NCBI GenBank assembly: GCA_028023455.1
Contig: JAQFVV010006453.1
Coordinates: 664,001-728,000 of the forward strand
DNA: 64,000 bases
Source of the DNA: Epiperipatus broadwayi
Lineage: Eukaryota; Onychophora; Udeonychophora; Euonychophora; Peripatidae
Direction of reading: 5' to 3'
The notes below the pieces were generated by a model. It was not told the origin of the DNA. It searched no databases and saw only the letters and a program-made list of their open reading frames with translations. Positions within the stretch are counted from its first letter, which is position 1; each line of letters opens with the position of its first letter. The translations under genes were made by a program, and so were the position numbers. Of this stretch, positions 1-10,683 are shown in pieces.

Positions 1-1325
1 CCAATAGCAAAAATGTTAAGAATGTTTTTTTAAAAAAATCTTTTCAAATAGGAGGAAGTTTGCTTGTATCATCTCGCTTATTGATACAATCTGGCCTTTT
101 ATGTATCTTAATGGCTTTTCTAATTTTGCACTGGTAGAGATTATCACATCTGGATATGATCCTGGTACTAGAAAAATCAATTTTATGACCTGAATCTACA
201 GTATAGAGAGTACTGATGATGATGAATGTTGTTTAACTGCATTAGCATGCTCATCTCTTCTAATCCTGATGTGATGATTACTCATATGTATGTAAGAAGC
301 TTTACAATTTTCACATGAGATTTTATAAACACCATGAGATTCAAGAGGGATTTAATCCTTAGGCTTGCTTATTATAGTGCTGATCTTTTGATGAGTAGAA
401 AATGCTGTATTTATAATATAGCATTTTAATATATGTCCAATACTGTCTGTAGTTCCTTTTACATATGGAACACAAATCCTTATAGCTGATTTATCATCTT
501 TTTGTTTCCTATTGAAATAAGGCTTTTTTTTTTTTTATAAATTTATAATTATAACTATTTGCTAATAAAACACTAATAATATGATTTATTTATTCTTTCA
601 GATGTGACTTATCTGTATGTTAATTGCTCTATTTAAAAGAGTTTTGGCTACAGAAACTATCTGAACTGGGTGATGATGAGAATGTAAATGTAAATATCTG
701 TTTCTGTTTGTATTCTTTCTGCAAATTGAAAAAGATAAACTATTTGGTGTTCTGGTGACTAGAAAATCAAGAAAAGGAAGTTTTCCATCTGACTCTGTTT
801 CCATTGTAAATTTAACATGAGGATGCATACTATTTAAATGTAAGAAAAAATCATCTATTTTATCCATGTTGTCATATGATAAAGTGTCATCTATGTATGT
901 GAGCCAAATGAGAGGTTTTAAAGATGATGATTCTAAAGCACAAGTTTTCATATTTGCCATGAATAAAACAGCTATTACTCCTGAGATAGGTGAGCCCATA
1001 GGAGTATCAAAACTTGCCTGTAATGCCATCTATTGTATACAGAATCTGTGTTCAAGAGACAATGTTTAATCAAAGCAACAGTATGGTCTGGTAAATTGCA
1101 ACATTATAAAATTATATTTAAAAACATTATCAATTGGAATGTTTGTAAACAAAGATATGACATCAATAGCTGACATTTCAGTACAATAACAAGTACTTTC
1201 ATCAGAGTTTTTTTTCAAATCATATGAATGGGTGTGGTGGGATTTAAAATCATTATTTTTTCCTTTTGCTATTTTGAATCTCACCACACACATTATTATG
1301 ATATGAGAAAGATCTGAGGAGAGTA
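1..1325 (-). mobile_element. Penelope-like element, decayed reverse transcriptase and GIY-YIG remnant
   Basis: On the minus strand this reads as a PLE polyprotein in broken frames. From about 1293 to 1066 there is an RT stretch with DVISLFTNIPIDNVFK, the FDVVSLFTN-type motif of PLE RTs. From 1029 to 598 an open stretch carries TPMGSPISGVIAVLFM and TYIDDTLS, the palm motif with the catalytic DD pair. From about 540 to 180 the GIY-YIG endonuclease side is visible, with GVYKISCENCKASYI followed by an H/R-rich helix, interrupted by stops. The copy is cut by the window edge at its 3' end and truncated near 1325 at its 5' end. Frameshifts and stops mean it is dead. It differs clearly in sequence from the PLEs at 16.6-22 kb and 53-54 kb, so at least three PLE lineages have been active here. 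Confidence 0.85.
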
Positions 1326-1375
1326 CTGAAACATCAACTATTTACCTATTATATTTTTATTGCAAGGAAACTCCC

Positions 1376-1377
<2 letters not shown>

Positions 1378-1465
<88 letters not shown>
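1378..1465. repeat. (TA)n microsatellite
   Basis: An uninterrupted TA dinucleotide run of about 88 bp lies just upstream of the truncated 5' end of the minus-strand PLE. Confidence 0.98.
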
Positions 1466-1468
<3 letters not shown>

Positions 1469-1954
1469 TGCTAGGCTCTGGACTTTTGCTTTAGAGTACT
1501 TTTTTTAAAAAAAAGTAATTTTCTTCAAATATAAGGGGTCATGTAGATATCTGGTAATTAAATAAATCTGATATTAATTCAGTATTTATATAATTGGTTG
1601 TTGGGTATCTCTATCAGATCCAAATTTCTCCATTGATGAATGCCATAAAGTTGAAAACTAATCTTGAAATAAGGATAGGTCAGTATTGGATAAGTATTAA
1701 GTACTACCACATGTCATCTATTGATTACTCAAGACTACACTAATTAGCATCATTAAAATAAGAGAACTAAAATTTGCTGTTGTAAACAATATAGCTGTTG
1801 TAATGTGCTCTTTAGTTGTTTTTGACTATCTTTTATTTGTCCTAACGCTATCAATATTTCAATTTAAGTAAATAGAGAATTAAATAAATTTCATGATTTT
1901 AAATCCATATATAAAATGATTTATTGCATTATTTTTATTACTAATCTTTATATT
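1466..1954. other. AT-rich DNA, nothing recognised
   Basis: There is no open frame with family resemblance and no clear repeat boundary in this interval. Confidence 0.5.
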
Positions 1955-2085
1955 TAAATATAAACGCAATTTATCTACTTTACTTTGGACACTTTTTAGA
2001 AACAAAATTTTTTTGTGTATGTGTATACATAATCTTACGTTTTAACTGGTCTGCAGGTTTTTTGTAGCCACTCCTATTTTAATTT
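1955..2085 (-). repeat. Family C non-coding repeat, single diverged copy
   Basis: This matches the repeat at 13.56-13.97 kb: a block resembling GCAATTTATCTACTT, then a GACACTTTTTAG block, then an ACAATCTTAC-like block and CTGCAG. Read on the minus strand, the CTGCAG part corresponds to the hairpin of the hammerhead-like motif seen in other copies (13.65, 13.77, 13.87, 15.7 and 38.8 kb). Here the core is strongly diverged. Confidence 0.6.
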
Positions 2086-2114
2086 CCTAAAATGTTAGAA
2101 AAACCATTTTGCAT

Positions 2115-2705
2115 TTGTTTTTAACATAACTGGAATATAAATAAACACCACATGACCACACCCTCTTATGCTTGTGTATAACTATTGTTAAAACAGGCAA
2201 AACTCACTATATATATTGCCACACGCAGCAAGCTAAAGTAATCAATGAATGCCAGAAGGCTTGTGCATAAAATCCCCATCTACTGCCTACTCATCCAATA
2301 TCCCCAGACTAGTTGTGAGGAGCCTTAGATCTGAGAGCAATGCATCTAGAACCAAAGACACCAAAATGTATGGGTACTGAACTGGGTTCAGACCCATATG
2401 ACTATATAAGCTAATGAGCTTGGATTGAAAACATTAAGGTGTTTTCAGTTTAAGAGTCATAGTTTTGTAGTTAAATGGATATAAAAAGTGGTTGTTGGAG
2501 GGTTGCATTAGATCATAAGATCTAGATGCAGTGCTCTCAGATCCAAGGCTTCTCACTGACAAAGGCCATAAGCCAGAAACTAGTCTGGGGATATTGAATG
2601 AGTAGGCACTAGATGGGGATTTTATGCACAAGCCTTCTTGGCATCCATTGATTACTCTAGCTTGCTGTGTGTGGCAATATATATAGTTAGATTTACTTGT
2701 TTTAA
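2115..2705 (+). repeat. Family A non-coding repeat with inverted arms (foldback)
   Basis: The copy begins with a CACATGACCAC block. A left arm (about 2190-2340) then runs inverted to a right arm (about 2505-2700). Both arms contain GGCTTGTGCATAAAATCCCC or its complement, an ATATCCCCAGACTAGT block, and a CAGCAAGCT/AGCTTGCTG end near an AT run and a GTGAGTTTTGCC-like terminus. Between the arms is a segment shared with the copy at 5.8-6.2 kb (GCTTGGATTGAAAACATTAA). The left arm has lost about 30 bp of the hammerhead-like hairpin; the right arm keeps it. No protein is encoded. Relatives lie at 5818-6215, 16380-16545, 33765-34366 and, weakly, 39.8 kb. Confidence 0.75.
2550..2591 (+). ncRNA. Hammerhead-like motif in family A right arm (mutated core)
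   Basis: The order is UUCUCA (stem I 5' strand), CUGACAA (core; consensus CUGAUGA, so the G8 position is changed), AGGC-CAUAA-GCCA (stem II), GAAA, CUAGUC (minimal stem III plus cleavage-site C) and UGGGGA (stem I 3' strand). Stem I can form six pairs with wobbles. The changed G8 predicts loss of self-cleavage. Confidence 0.55.
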
Positions 2706-2734
2706 TAATTGGAAATCCTTAATTTTAGTGCTAA

Positions 2735-2815
2735 AAACATTAACTCATGTTAAAAGAGGCAAAACTCTCCATACAGTAGTGCCACTAAGAAATGGTGTTC
2801 ATGTGATGTTTAGTG
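2735..2815. repeat. Family A terminal fragment
   Basis: AGAGGCAAAACTCTCCATAC and AGTAGTGCCACT match the ends of the copy at 33.8-34.4 kb, followed by a reversed CATCACATGA-like block. It is a detached end lying just beyond the 2.1-2.7 kb copy. Confidence 0.6.
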
Positions 2816-2849
2816 TTTTAATGACATTATTAACTCATTAAAAAAATTC

Positions 2850-5248
2850 AGAATAAAACAACACTGTGCTTGCTTGCACCAATCTCATATTCAATATAAA
2901 AACAATTTAAATTTAAACCTAATTTTTTTTTATTCGTTAGATACTTATTAAATATATTTATAACAATTTAAATAAGTATATCATAAAAATTAGTTATCTT
3001 CTTAGCTTCTAGTATATTTTAGATCTGCAAATAGTAGTATTATTTTCCTTATAATTCTTATTGATATCATGCTGATAGTTTTTAAAAACACAAGAAGTGC
3101 CATCTACTGATAAAAAGTACAATTAAAGCATAGTAACATTAGAGCAATTAAATTGGTGATCTTCAATTGTCAATAGTAATACCAGAGCTGTCCTTAGTTT
3201 TCCAGTATTTTATGATGCACGAAGAGTTGGTGAATGATAAAGAAAGGCTTAATCTGTAAAGTGTGCTATATGGTCATTTTCATATGTGGCTTTACCTCAC
3301 TCTCAAACTGCTATTTTTAATGTTATTTTGCCAATTTTATGATTATTTTATAATAAAAAAATCATACTAAATGATGCTGCCATCTTTAGAATTTTTTTAC
3401 AATTAATAAATCAATATTTAATTTTAACAGTATAACAATAATGTAAGCACTATATTTCAAGTGCTGATTGGTTGTTTCTTCTTTTCTCCACTAGAGATCA
3501 CCTGTCAATAAATTTTGACAGTTCAACTTTTCATTTTGATTTTTCAAGTAAAAACATGTTTTAGAACCTTTTTTACACATTTATGATTGTTTTCACAAAT
3601 TATGTCTGAAATATAAATTAGTTTAGAAAAAGAATTAGTAGAAAAGGTTTATTTTTACATGAAACAAATTGACAAAGAAAAATCAACAATGTATAGCTTC
3701 ATTTTATAATTGGATAACAAACATACATTTTATGTTTATCTCTATAGATTATTTTTATCAATTATAAGTGGAAATTTATTTTTATAAAAACTTTCATTCA
3801 CTTTAATAATCTAATGAATTATTAATTTGCATTTTAGAAACTAAATTACAACAAATAGAGTTTTAAAAGATAAATATTTTTTATGCTGATACTTTAATTG
3901 GCCAATCAAAAGTTTGGAACTTTAATTGAATCTGCCAATAGGGATTTTGTACTATTAAAGAGTTAATATAGTATCAGTTAAAATATGAATCAACAGTCCT
4001 GATTATTTTAAGTTTGAATAATAAATATTTTTACTTGCTTTCTTATTTATTACCACTATGACTAATTAACATAACTAAATTGAATCTCAAGTTGTAAGGT
4101 TAACTTTTTATAAACACAAGTCTTAGTTTAAATAGAATTTATGGGAAAATAAAATTACTTTTTTGCATATTTATTATTAAACATTACTTTCCAAAGAATT
4201 AATTTAATAAAAAAATTTGAAAAGAAACAAATTTATTTTGTGAAATTTAAAAAGTATTGTTATATTCTAACTTTACTAGAAAAACATTTTTAAAAAATAA
4301 TTTTTTAATAAGCATGTTTAGAAACATCCAAAATCAATTGTTAGTATTATAAACACCTTTCATTTTTGGAATTACAATATGTATTAGATTAATGAAAATA
4401 AATCTAAAAATAAGATAGTATTTATAAAATTACATAAAAATATTTTTTCCTTTATAGTATAATATAAACACTACTGAATTTCAAGAGCAAATCTGAATAT
4501 TAGTTTTTTATTTTTTTAATTAGTGCTGCTATCTGTGGATTAAAATGAAAACTAAAATATAGAATTTCTAGCATTAAAATAAAATCATTCAATACAAAGT
4601 TGCGCTAATTATTTGGCTTTTAATTGGTGTTATGCTCTGATGTTTTGCCAGGTCATCTGCACTTTCATAGTTTTATTCCTGTTATACAATAAGTTCCCAT
4701 CATAAAATTTGAGTTTATTAATTGCTCTTATTATCTCTATGCTGTATATTATTAGTGGGTAAATGTAATTCTCATCCAAGTAATATAAAAAACTGAATCA
4801 AAATTAATTGAATGGAATAGTTAAATGATTTCTAAACATCACATGATCTCCTGATAGATAATTATTTTTTATGTAAAATGAGTTTTTATATATACAGATT
4901 ATTAAAAAAATATTTAATTAATAATTAAATTTTAATACAAATATAAAAAACTATTCTTATCAATAATATGTTATTGATAAATAAAGCTGAGTGGAACTGA
5001 AAAAAGTGATTTATTTTGTTTTGGTTTTCTTGTCTAATTTGTATAAGAATATTTAATTAAGTTATTAAATTATTTTTCACTATCTTGATGTTTAATTGTA
5101 TATAATACAGAAGTTTGTGATGGAGGGGGGGGAGATTTTTTTTTTTTTTACCATTTCTTTTTGAAAATATCAACAAAACATCACACCTTGGCCAAAAAGT
5201 TAAAAATATCTACTGTTACCATAAAACTAAAGTCATTAATATATAATT
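2850..5248. other. Gene-free AT-rich DNA
   Basis: I see no coding signal in this 2.4-kb stretch. The only internal structure noticed is a roughly 38-bp string near 4765-4802 (GTAATTCTCATCCAAGTAAT and onward) repeated near 5757-5794, about 990 bp away. Confidence 0.5.
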
Positions 5249-5430
5249 ACTGGCCTAGATTGTAAAAGACCCAGAAAAAGACCATATGTGAGATGGATGG
5301 ATGAAATAAGAAAGTGTGCAGGGGTGATGTGGAGAATAGAAGCTAAAGATAGGAAAAGATGGATTGAATTTGGAGAGACCTTCATCCTGCAGTGGATTGA
5401 TAATCATTGATGATGGCAATGACTGGCCTA
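5249..5430 (+). mobile_element. 5'-truncated RTE LINE, last ~165 bp, with target-site duplication
   Basis: This matches the last part of the RTE at 17057-20350, encoding the C-terminal RPRKRPHVRWMNEIRKCAGV region, and ends with a TGATGATGG tail like the GAT-repeat 3' end of that element. It is flanked by a perfect 9-bp direct repeat ACTGGCCTA (5249-5257 and 5422-5430), which marks it as an independent target-primed insertion that stopped very early. Confidence 0.88.
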
Positions 5431-5817
5431 CTATTAGATTTATTTAATTATATGAGCAAGTTGGTTTGTGTTCAATTCATAGAATATATCTGAATTTTGG
5501 GCAATTCATTAGATTGTACAAAAGAAGTAAAAACATCTGCTTTATATGAGACTTATTATGTTTATAAGTTTTTTCCAGTAATGATCATACACCAGAAACT
5601 ATTCTGAAAATGTGCATATGGTAACATTACTTTTAGATATAATAAATGTCTCTAAAATAGAATTAGAGAACTTCTTAAAAACATTTTTCTTAAAATAAAG
5701 TTAATTAACAAAATTAATGTATTTTGTTTTATTTGAAATATTGTTTAATATAAAATGTAATTCTCATCCAAGTAATATAAAAAACTGAATCAATCTATAA
5801 AACAATAAAGCAAGTTG

Positions 5818-6215
5818 GCTTAGGTTCAAAACTTTAGCCAATAAACATCACATGACCACCTCCTTTTATGTTTGTGTATAACTGTTGTTAAAACTTGACT
5901 ATATAAAGCTAATGGGCTTGGATTGAAAACATTAAAGTGTTTTTAGTTTAAGACTCATATTTTTGTAGTTAAATGGAGATAAAAGGTGGTTGCTGGAGGG
6001 TTGCATTAGATCCTAAGATCGATGCAGTGCTCTCAGATCCAAGGCTCCTCACTGATGAAGGCCATAAGCCAGAAACTAGTCTGGGGATATTGAATGAGTA
6101 GGCACTAGATGGGGATTTTATGCACAAGCCTTCTGGCATCCACTGATTACTCTAGCTTGCTGTGTGTGGCGATATATATATATATATAGTGAGTTTTGCC
6201 TGTTTTTCAAAACTT
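5818..6215 (+). repeat. Family A non-coding repeat, best single-arm copy
   Basis: It shares the CATCACATGACCAC block, the GCTTGGATTGAAAACATTAA block, the GAGGGTTGCATTAGATC block, the hammerhead-like motif, the TATTGAATGAGTAGGCACTA block and the AT-run plus GTGAGTTTTGCC terminus with the 2.1-2.7 kb copy. It has only one arm. No open frame of note is present. Confidence 0.78.
6046..6087 (+). ncRNA. Hammerhead ribozyme-like motif, best preserved copy
   Basis: Stem I UCCUCA (6046-6051) pairs with UGGGGA (6082-6087) over six base pairs including one G-U. The core CUGAUGA (6052-6058) is a perfect match to the hammerhead consensus. Stem II is GGC/GCC with loop CAUAA, closed at its base by an A-A mismatch (6059 and 6071) where known hammerheads usually have G-C. 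GAAA follows at 6072-6075. Stem III is only A-U and C-G around UA, within palindromic ACUAGU (6075-6080), and C6081 is the expected cleavage-site nucleotide. The palindrome would allow a stronger stem III between two monomers, as proposed for short-stem-III hammerheads. Activity is not shown. Confidence 0.65.
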
Positions 6216-6289
6216 TAGGGCATTTTTGAAATTTAGATTATTTATTTGATAGTATAAAAATGTCTGTTTAATGTGAAACACTTTATGCA

Positions 6290-6870
6290 AGCAAATTGTC
6301 ATTGACAAGGGCTATATGCTAAAAATTAATCTGAAAATCCAGTCTAGAGACCATCTCTAGTTTAATAAAAGATTGGTGATAATCATTACAGTATTTATCT
6401 AGAGTGAATGGTATCCCATTTATAGATGGAGTAATTTTTTTTCCCATATGTCATAGCATCGGCCAGGAGGCGAACCCACAACTGTCTGCAACCAACTACT
6501 TGCTTGCAAGGCGGCTGTGATGACCTCTCGGCTACGAACACTTGATTAGATGGAGTAAATTTGTTACTTGTAATTCAAAACGAAACAATATAATAGATTT
6601 ATCTTCTGGTAAATCTGGGCTAGTGACAAACTCTAGTTTAATAAATGATTAGTAATAATCATTACTGTATCTATTTAGAGTGGATCATGTCAAAATTGTG
6701 GGTGGAATAAGTTTGACACTTGTAATTCAAAATTATAATAGGACTATCTTCTGGTAAATCTGACCTGGAGACAATTTCTAGTTTAATAAATAATCGGTGG
6801 TAATCATTACTGTATTTATCTAGAGTGGGTGGTGTCAAAATTATGGGTCGAGAAAGTTCGACACTTGTAA
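6290..6870 (+). repeat. ~145-bp tandem repeat, about three units, one split by a SINE
   Basis: The block CTCTAGTTTAATAAA followed by TAATCATTACNGTAT and ATCTAGAGTG recurs starting near 6355, 6631 and 6776. The second step is 145 bp. The first is 276 bp, or 152 bp after removing the SINE and its duplicated target. Units two and three also share an ATCTTCTGGTAAATCTG block and a GACACTTGTAAT block. A further single copy lies at 37.28-37.40 kb. Just upstream, 6296-6340 resembles a decayed family A hammerhead region. Confidence 0.75.
6423..6558 (-). mobile_element. Short tRNA-derived SINE, copy 1, with 12-bp TSD
   Basis: A T-run and CATATGTCATAGCATC on the plus strand mark the 3' end of a minus-strand copy. 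The tRNA-like part follows, with a GGCGAACCC B-box complement and a diverged anticodon arm. The flanking direct repeat TAGATGGAGTAA (6423-6434 and 6547-6558) is perfect. This copy is the most diverged of the set in its anticodon arm. Confidence 0.85.
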
Positions 6871-8205
6871 TGTTCTGGAATCAAATAAAGATAACTGCTT
6901 TTAAAATAATTTTTCAGAAAATAAAACTAGTTAATAAAAAAGCAGGTCTTTATTTTATGTGAAATATTTAATTTCTATGAAATTATTATTTCTTACTTTT
7001 CTTTAAACAACAAAAACGAACTCTCTCTTCTCCTCTCCAAAAAAAATAAATAAATAAAATAATAATAAAAAAAACTGAACATCATTATCTATAATTATTA
7101 ATACAACTTACTTCTCTAATGTCATGAAAGCTTTTTAATATTAAATGAAAAAGAGGAAATATGCCTTTTCAACAAAAGCTATTTTTATAATTTTGATCAA
7201 CTATGATAAAATATCAAAGAGAGGAAAACATTCAAATTATTATTATTATTTTTTTTTACATATATATGTATGTTGCAGCTAGTGCGTTGTTTTTTTTTTT
7301 AAAGTGAATTAATGGAATATTGATTTTATGCAATTTAAAACTGATTGAAATTATTTTTAAGTGATAAAATAAAAAAAGCACATTGAAAAAAAAATGTTAT
7401 TAAAATCTTTTATTTAATTTAAATTAAACGTATCATTCATGTAATGATGGCGAATTAATAAGATATGAATGCGATCACCCAAGTAAAATAATCCTTTTGC
7501 AAGTTTGAAAACTTAGTTAAAATGAAAAAAAAAAAGTAGAAATATTAGTTTAAATGCTTTTAATGCTAAAATACACTTTCTGACTTAATCATGATTTAAT
7601 TTTAATGTAAATTGAAAATGAATGCGCCATCTGAACTCTTAATTGATAGTTCCATGTAATTAGGTTTAAGCTTATACTATTTAATGATTATGATTTATCA
7701 ATACAGGTGCTGATTTTTCAATAATTAAGATAATAATAAATGAATAAAATTGATTTTACTTTCACTTGCTGAATAAAATAATCATAAACATACAAAGTAC
7801 TAAACCTTTTTCTTTGCAATCAGTTAAAAAAAAGCATGCAACTAATTTAAAAAAAAATAATGTCAGCTGTAAATCATTTTAAATACGATTATTAATTATT
7901 ATCATCAAAACAGAATGACCTTTATTTATGAAATGAAAATTCATTTAAGCTCAATAAATAAAACCGAATGCTTAAATGTTGTGAATGTCAGCGATAGGCT
8001 AAGCTTTGAGTCACATGTTATTTTTAATAAAGTAAAAAACATCTCAAGTGACTATGATCAACAAATATCATTATCCTTATTTGTAGTTTTAATTTTCAAA
8101 ATATTAAATAATATTTTAAACTTAAGAATGTTGTTAAATAAATCATTGAAAAAAATGTCCAAATTAAACGAAGTTAAAATAAACAGACTCATGTATATAT
8201 CAATT
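6871..8205. other. Gene-free AT-rich DNA
   Basis: Only A/T-rich low-complexity stretches are visible. A 98-residue open frame at 7915-8211 has no recognisable family features and a composition (K, N, I, L, S) expected from random AT-rich DNA. Confidence 0.5.
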
Positions 8206-8207
8206 AA

Positions 8208-8363
8208 TTGAATAGACCTTATAAATTACCTTATATGAAAATGAATTTCTAAGACACTAATGAATTGTATAGATCTAAAACCTTACAGATATGGAAATAA
8301 ATTCCTGACTAATTAATTGTATAGATCTAAAACTTTACCATATATGGAAATAAATTCCTAAGA
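8208..8363. repeat. Three tandem ~50-60 bp units
   Basis: AATTGTATAGATCTAAAAC and GGAAATAAATTCCT recur in three consecutive units, the first diverged. The pattern is a small local tandem array. Confidence 0.75.
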
Positions 8364-9158
8364 GAAATTGAGGACAAGGCAAAAGTAAAAATACTCCAGA
8401 AAAAGATAAGGAAACAAAAGAAGAGACAGGTTATAAACTGATAAAAAGGATGGACCACTTTTTCTGTGATTGCTACTACTATCACTGTTCCATAAGTTGT
8501 AGGGCAGCAGATCATTATTATATGACTTCATTCCCAGGATCTTGACTCCTCTAGGTCATTAAGCTGACTAGTACTTTTAACAGACCATCTTGGTTATTAT
8601 TTTGAAACACCTCAAGAGGCTCTTAAAGGGTTGAGTTATAAAAACACTACCAGTAGTGAAGATATAGTGAATAATAGCTTATCTAACTGTACAATGTTAT
8701 TTGCTATTCAGTAATTAACTTGTGAATTAGGCTCACTCAAATGCAGATTTTATATTTATGTTAAAGATCCATATAGTAACTTTTTCTTAATTTTTAATAA
8801 ATTGTTATTGCTAAAATATATATGTGCTGTTATCTGTCAAGTTTATTGTATATTTGTTTGCTGGTCACCCAGTCATAGTGGGAGACACAGTAAATTATTG
8901 ATGCAGTCCCATCAAACCTGTGAATAGTGAATAAGTTAAAAAGCCAAATTATTGGCAGCTGCTGATGTTCAAACTTAGGAAAATATGAAAGAGTTTAAGC
9001 CATTACTAGGCTTCTGGCATTTAAGTTTTCAAACTTAGGAAGAAAAAGTACAGAATAATAGTCATTAAAGTTAGTAATACAGCTAAATGTTCAGTAATGT
9101 CATGAATGGCTTTTGGGTAAAATAGTATACCTGAATTCAAGGTTAGCAATGTCCCTGA
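8364..9158. other. No gene recognised
   Basis: The base composition is slightly richer than in the surroundings, but there is no open frame with family resemblance and no clear repeat. Confidence 0.45.
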
Positions 9159-9520
9159 ATGATTGTTGTATATTACACTGCTGCAAATTTTTTTACATTG
9201 AATGGCATTGAAGATAACAAAATAAAAGTAGCAGCATTCATGTGTTTTGCAGATATTAAAGTAATAGAAGTTATAAATAGATTATTTGGCCTGCCTATTA
9301 CAGAGCAAATAAAGCATGAGAATTTTATTGACAAATTGATCATTTCATCTCTCGTCCATCACAGCACATACATAGCTCACTTAACCTTGTGAAAAAGGAA
9401 GCAGCTGGAGTGGTGAGAAAATTAAAGAATATAACATAGCTCTTATGGAATTGATCAAAGGTTATGGGTATGGTGAGTTTGTGGATGAAATACTAATGGA
9501 TCAGAGCTATTCTATTCATA
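9159..9520 (+). pseudogene. Ty3/Gypsy-type gag fragment
   Basis: The first open part (9159-9392) contains FTLNGIEDNKIKVAAFMCFA and FGLPITEQ, which resembles the capsid region of gag in metazoan Gypsy retrotransposons (a NGI-D-KKVA-LL pattern). After a frame change near 9390 the reading continues to GYGYGEFVDEILMDQ, matching the widespread CxYGEFLDEALRDQFVCG-type gag motif. No LTR, protease or pol is recognisable on either side, so this is an isolated, frameshifted relic. The assignment rests on motif memory rather than a search. Confidence 0.6.
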
Positions 9521-10119
9521 AAAATTCTTAATATTACTTTTTCTCAGTAAATAACAAAGAATTTCCATTATACTCCTGCAAATTTTTCATTATTTTTATT
9601 TTTATAAAATGGAAAAAAAAAGCATTTTTAAGATATATTCATTAAATAATTTAGCTCAATAATTTTGAAGCTAGTATATAGAAGTTTTAAATCTTTTCTA
9701 AGAATGCAGGAACTCAAATCAAACTGAGTTAGATAAAATTAATTAATCATTAAAAATAATTATATAAAATTTTCATTCATTATTTAAAAAAAGATTAAAT
9801 ATCCATTAGATATAACCACTTAAGCTCCACCTATTTATATAGAAAGTAGGTTGAAGTAAAGAAGGGTTCTGCTCTTTTCTTCCAAAGAGTAAGCTTGTGG
9901 TTAAGACCTATAAAGATCCCTACATTCACATTTTCAAGTGCATATTTTTGAGGTTTATTGCCTTAGTAAATATTACTTATGTACATTAAATAAATTTGTA
10001 ATTGCAACTTTAAAATATCATTATTAAAAATAAATTCATTGTTTAAATAAGAATACAATATATAATTTATTTCAGTTTCTTATATTGCTTTAAGTAAGTA
10101 GTTGTCAACCTTTTAGTTC

Positions 10120-10683
10120 CCATATTCTCTTGATGTGATGCACTGTGACTTTGCCTTATATGTAGTCAGAAATCTCTCAGCAACTATGTCCAGAGAAATC
10201 TGGTAGTCACTTTACCTTCCCTTTTCATTCCCTACCCTAAGTTTCCCCATATCCTGCTCCATCCCACTTCTACAACATAAACATTGTCAACTACATAGCC
10301 TTAATATCTAAATCCCCCTTATCTGTTCCCAAACCCAGCATAAAAACCAATAACCCACTTCCTATATAATCACTTTGTTTATATTTAGCCTTCCATAACT
10401 CCATTGTTTATATCCTTTCTGCTTTCAAGCATTTACATTGAATCAACATATGACTAATATTTTCTATGCCTTTTATAGACATCTATTAAATCACCAATTT
10501 TTTCCATTTACATGTATATTCCCTTGTTGCTAAAGATCCCATTCAAGCCTTAAACAGTTAACTACTTTCCTTGCTATTATCATAAATTAACTCGCACCCA
10601 AAGTTCTGTTTACTTCTATATATATTTAAACTCTTTTTATTCTCCATACTAGTTCTCCATCTCCCTACTCTTTATTAATGCAT
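10120..10683 (-). other. Probable 3' non-coding part of the adjacent LINE
   Basis: This stretch is noticeably C-rich on the plus strand (G-rich on the LINE sense strand) compared with the surrounding AT-rich DNA, and the contrast fades near 10.1 kb. It directly follows the LINE stop codon in sense orientation. I could not identify a tail or a target-site duplication. Confidence 0.45.

Noticed and set aside
7915-8211. 98-residue open frame
   Set aside because: Composition is what random AT-rich DNA gives, with no motif or context supporting a gene.
8327-8515. Minus-strand open frame with a hydrophobic segment
   Set aside because: It lies over a small tandem repeat at its start and has no family resemblance.
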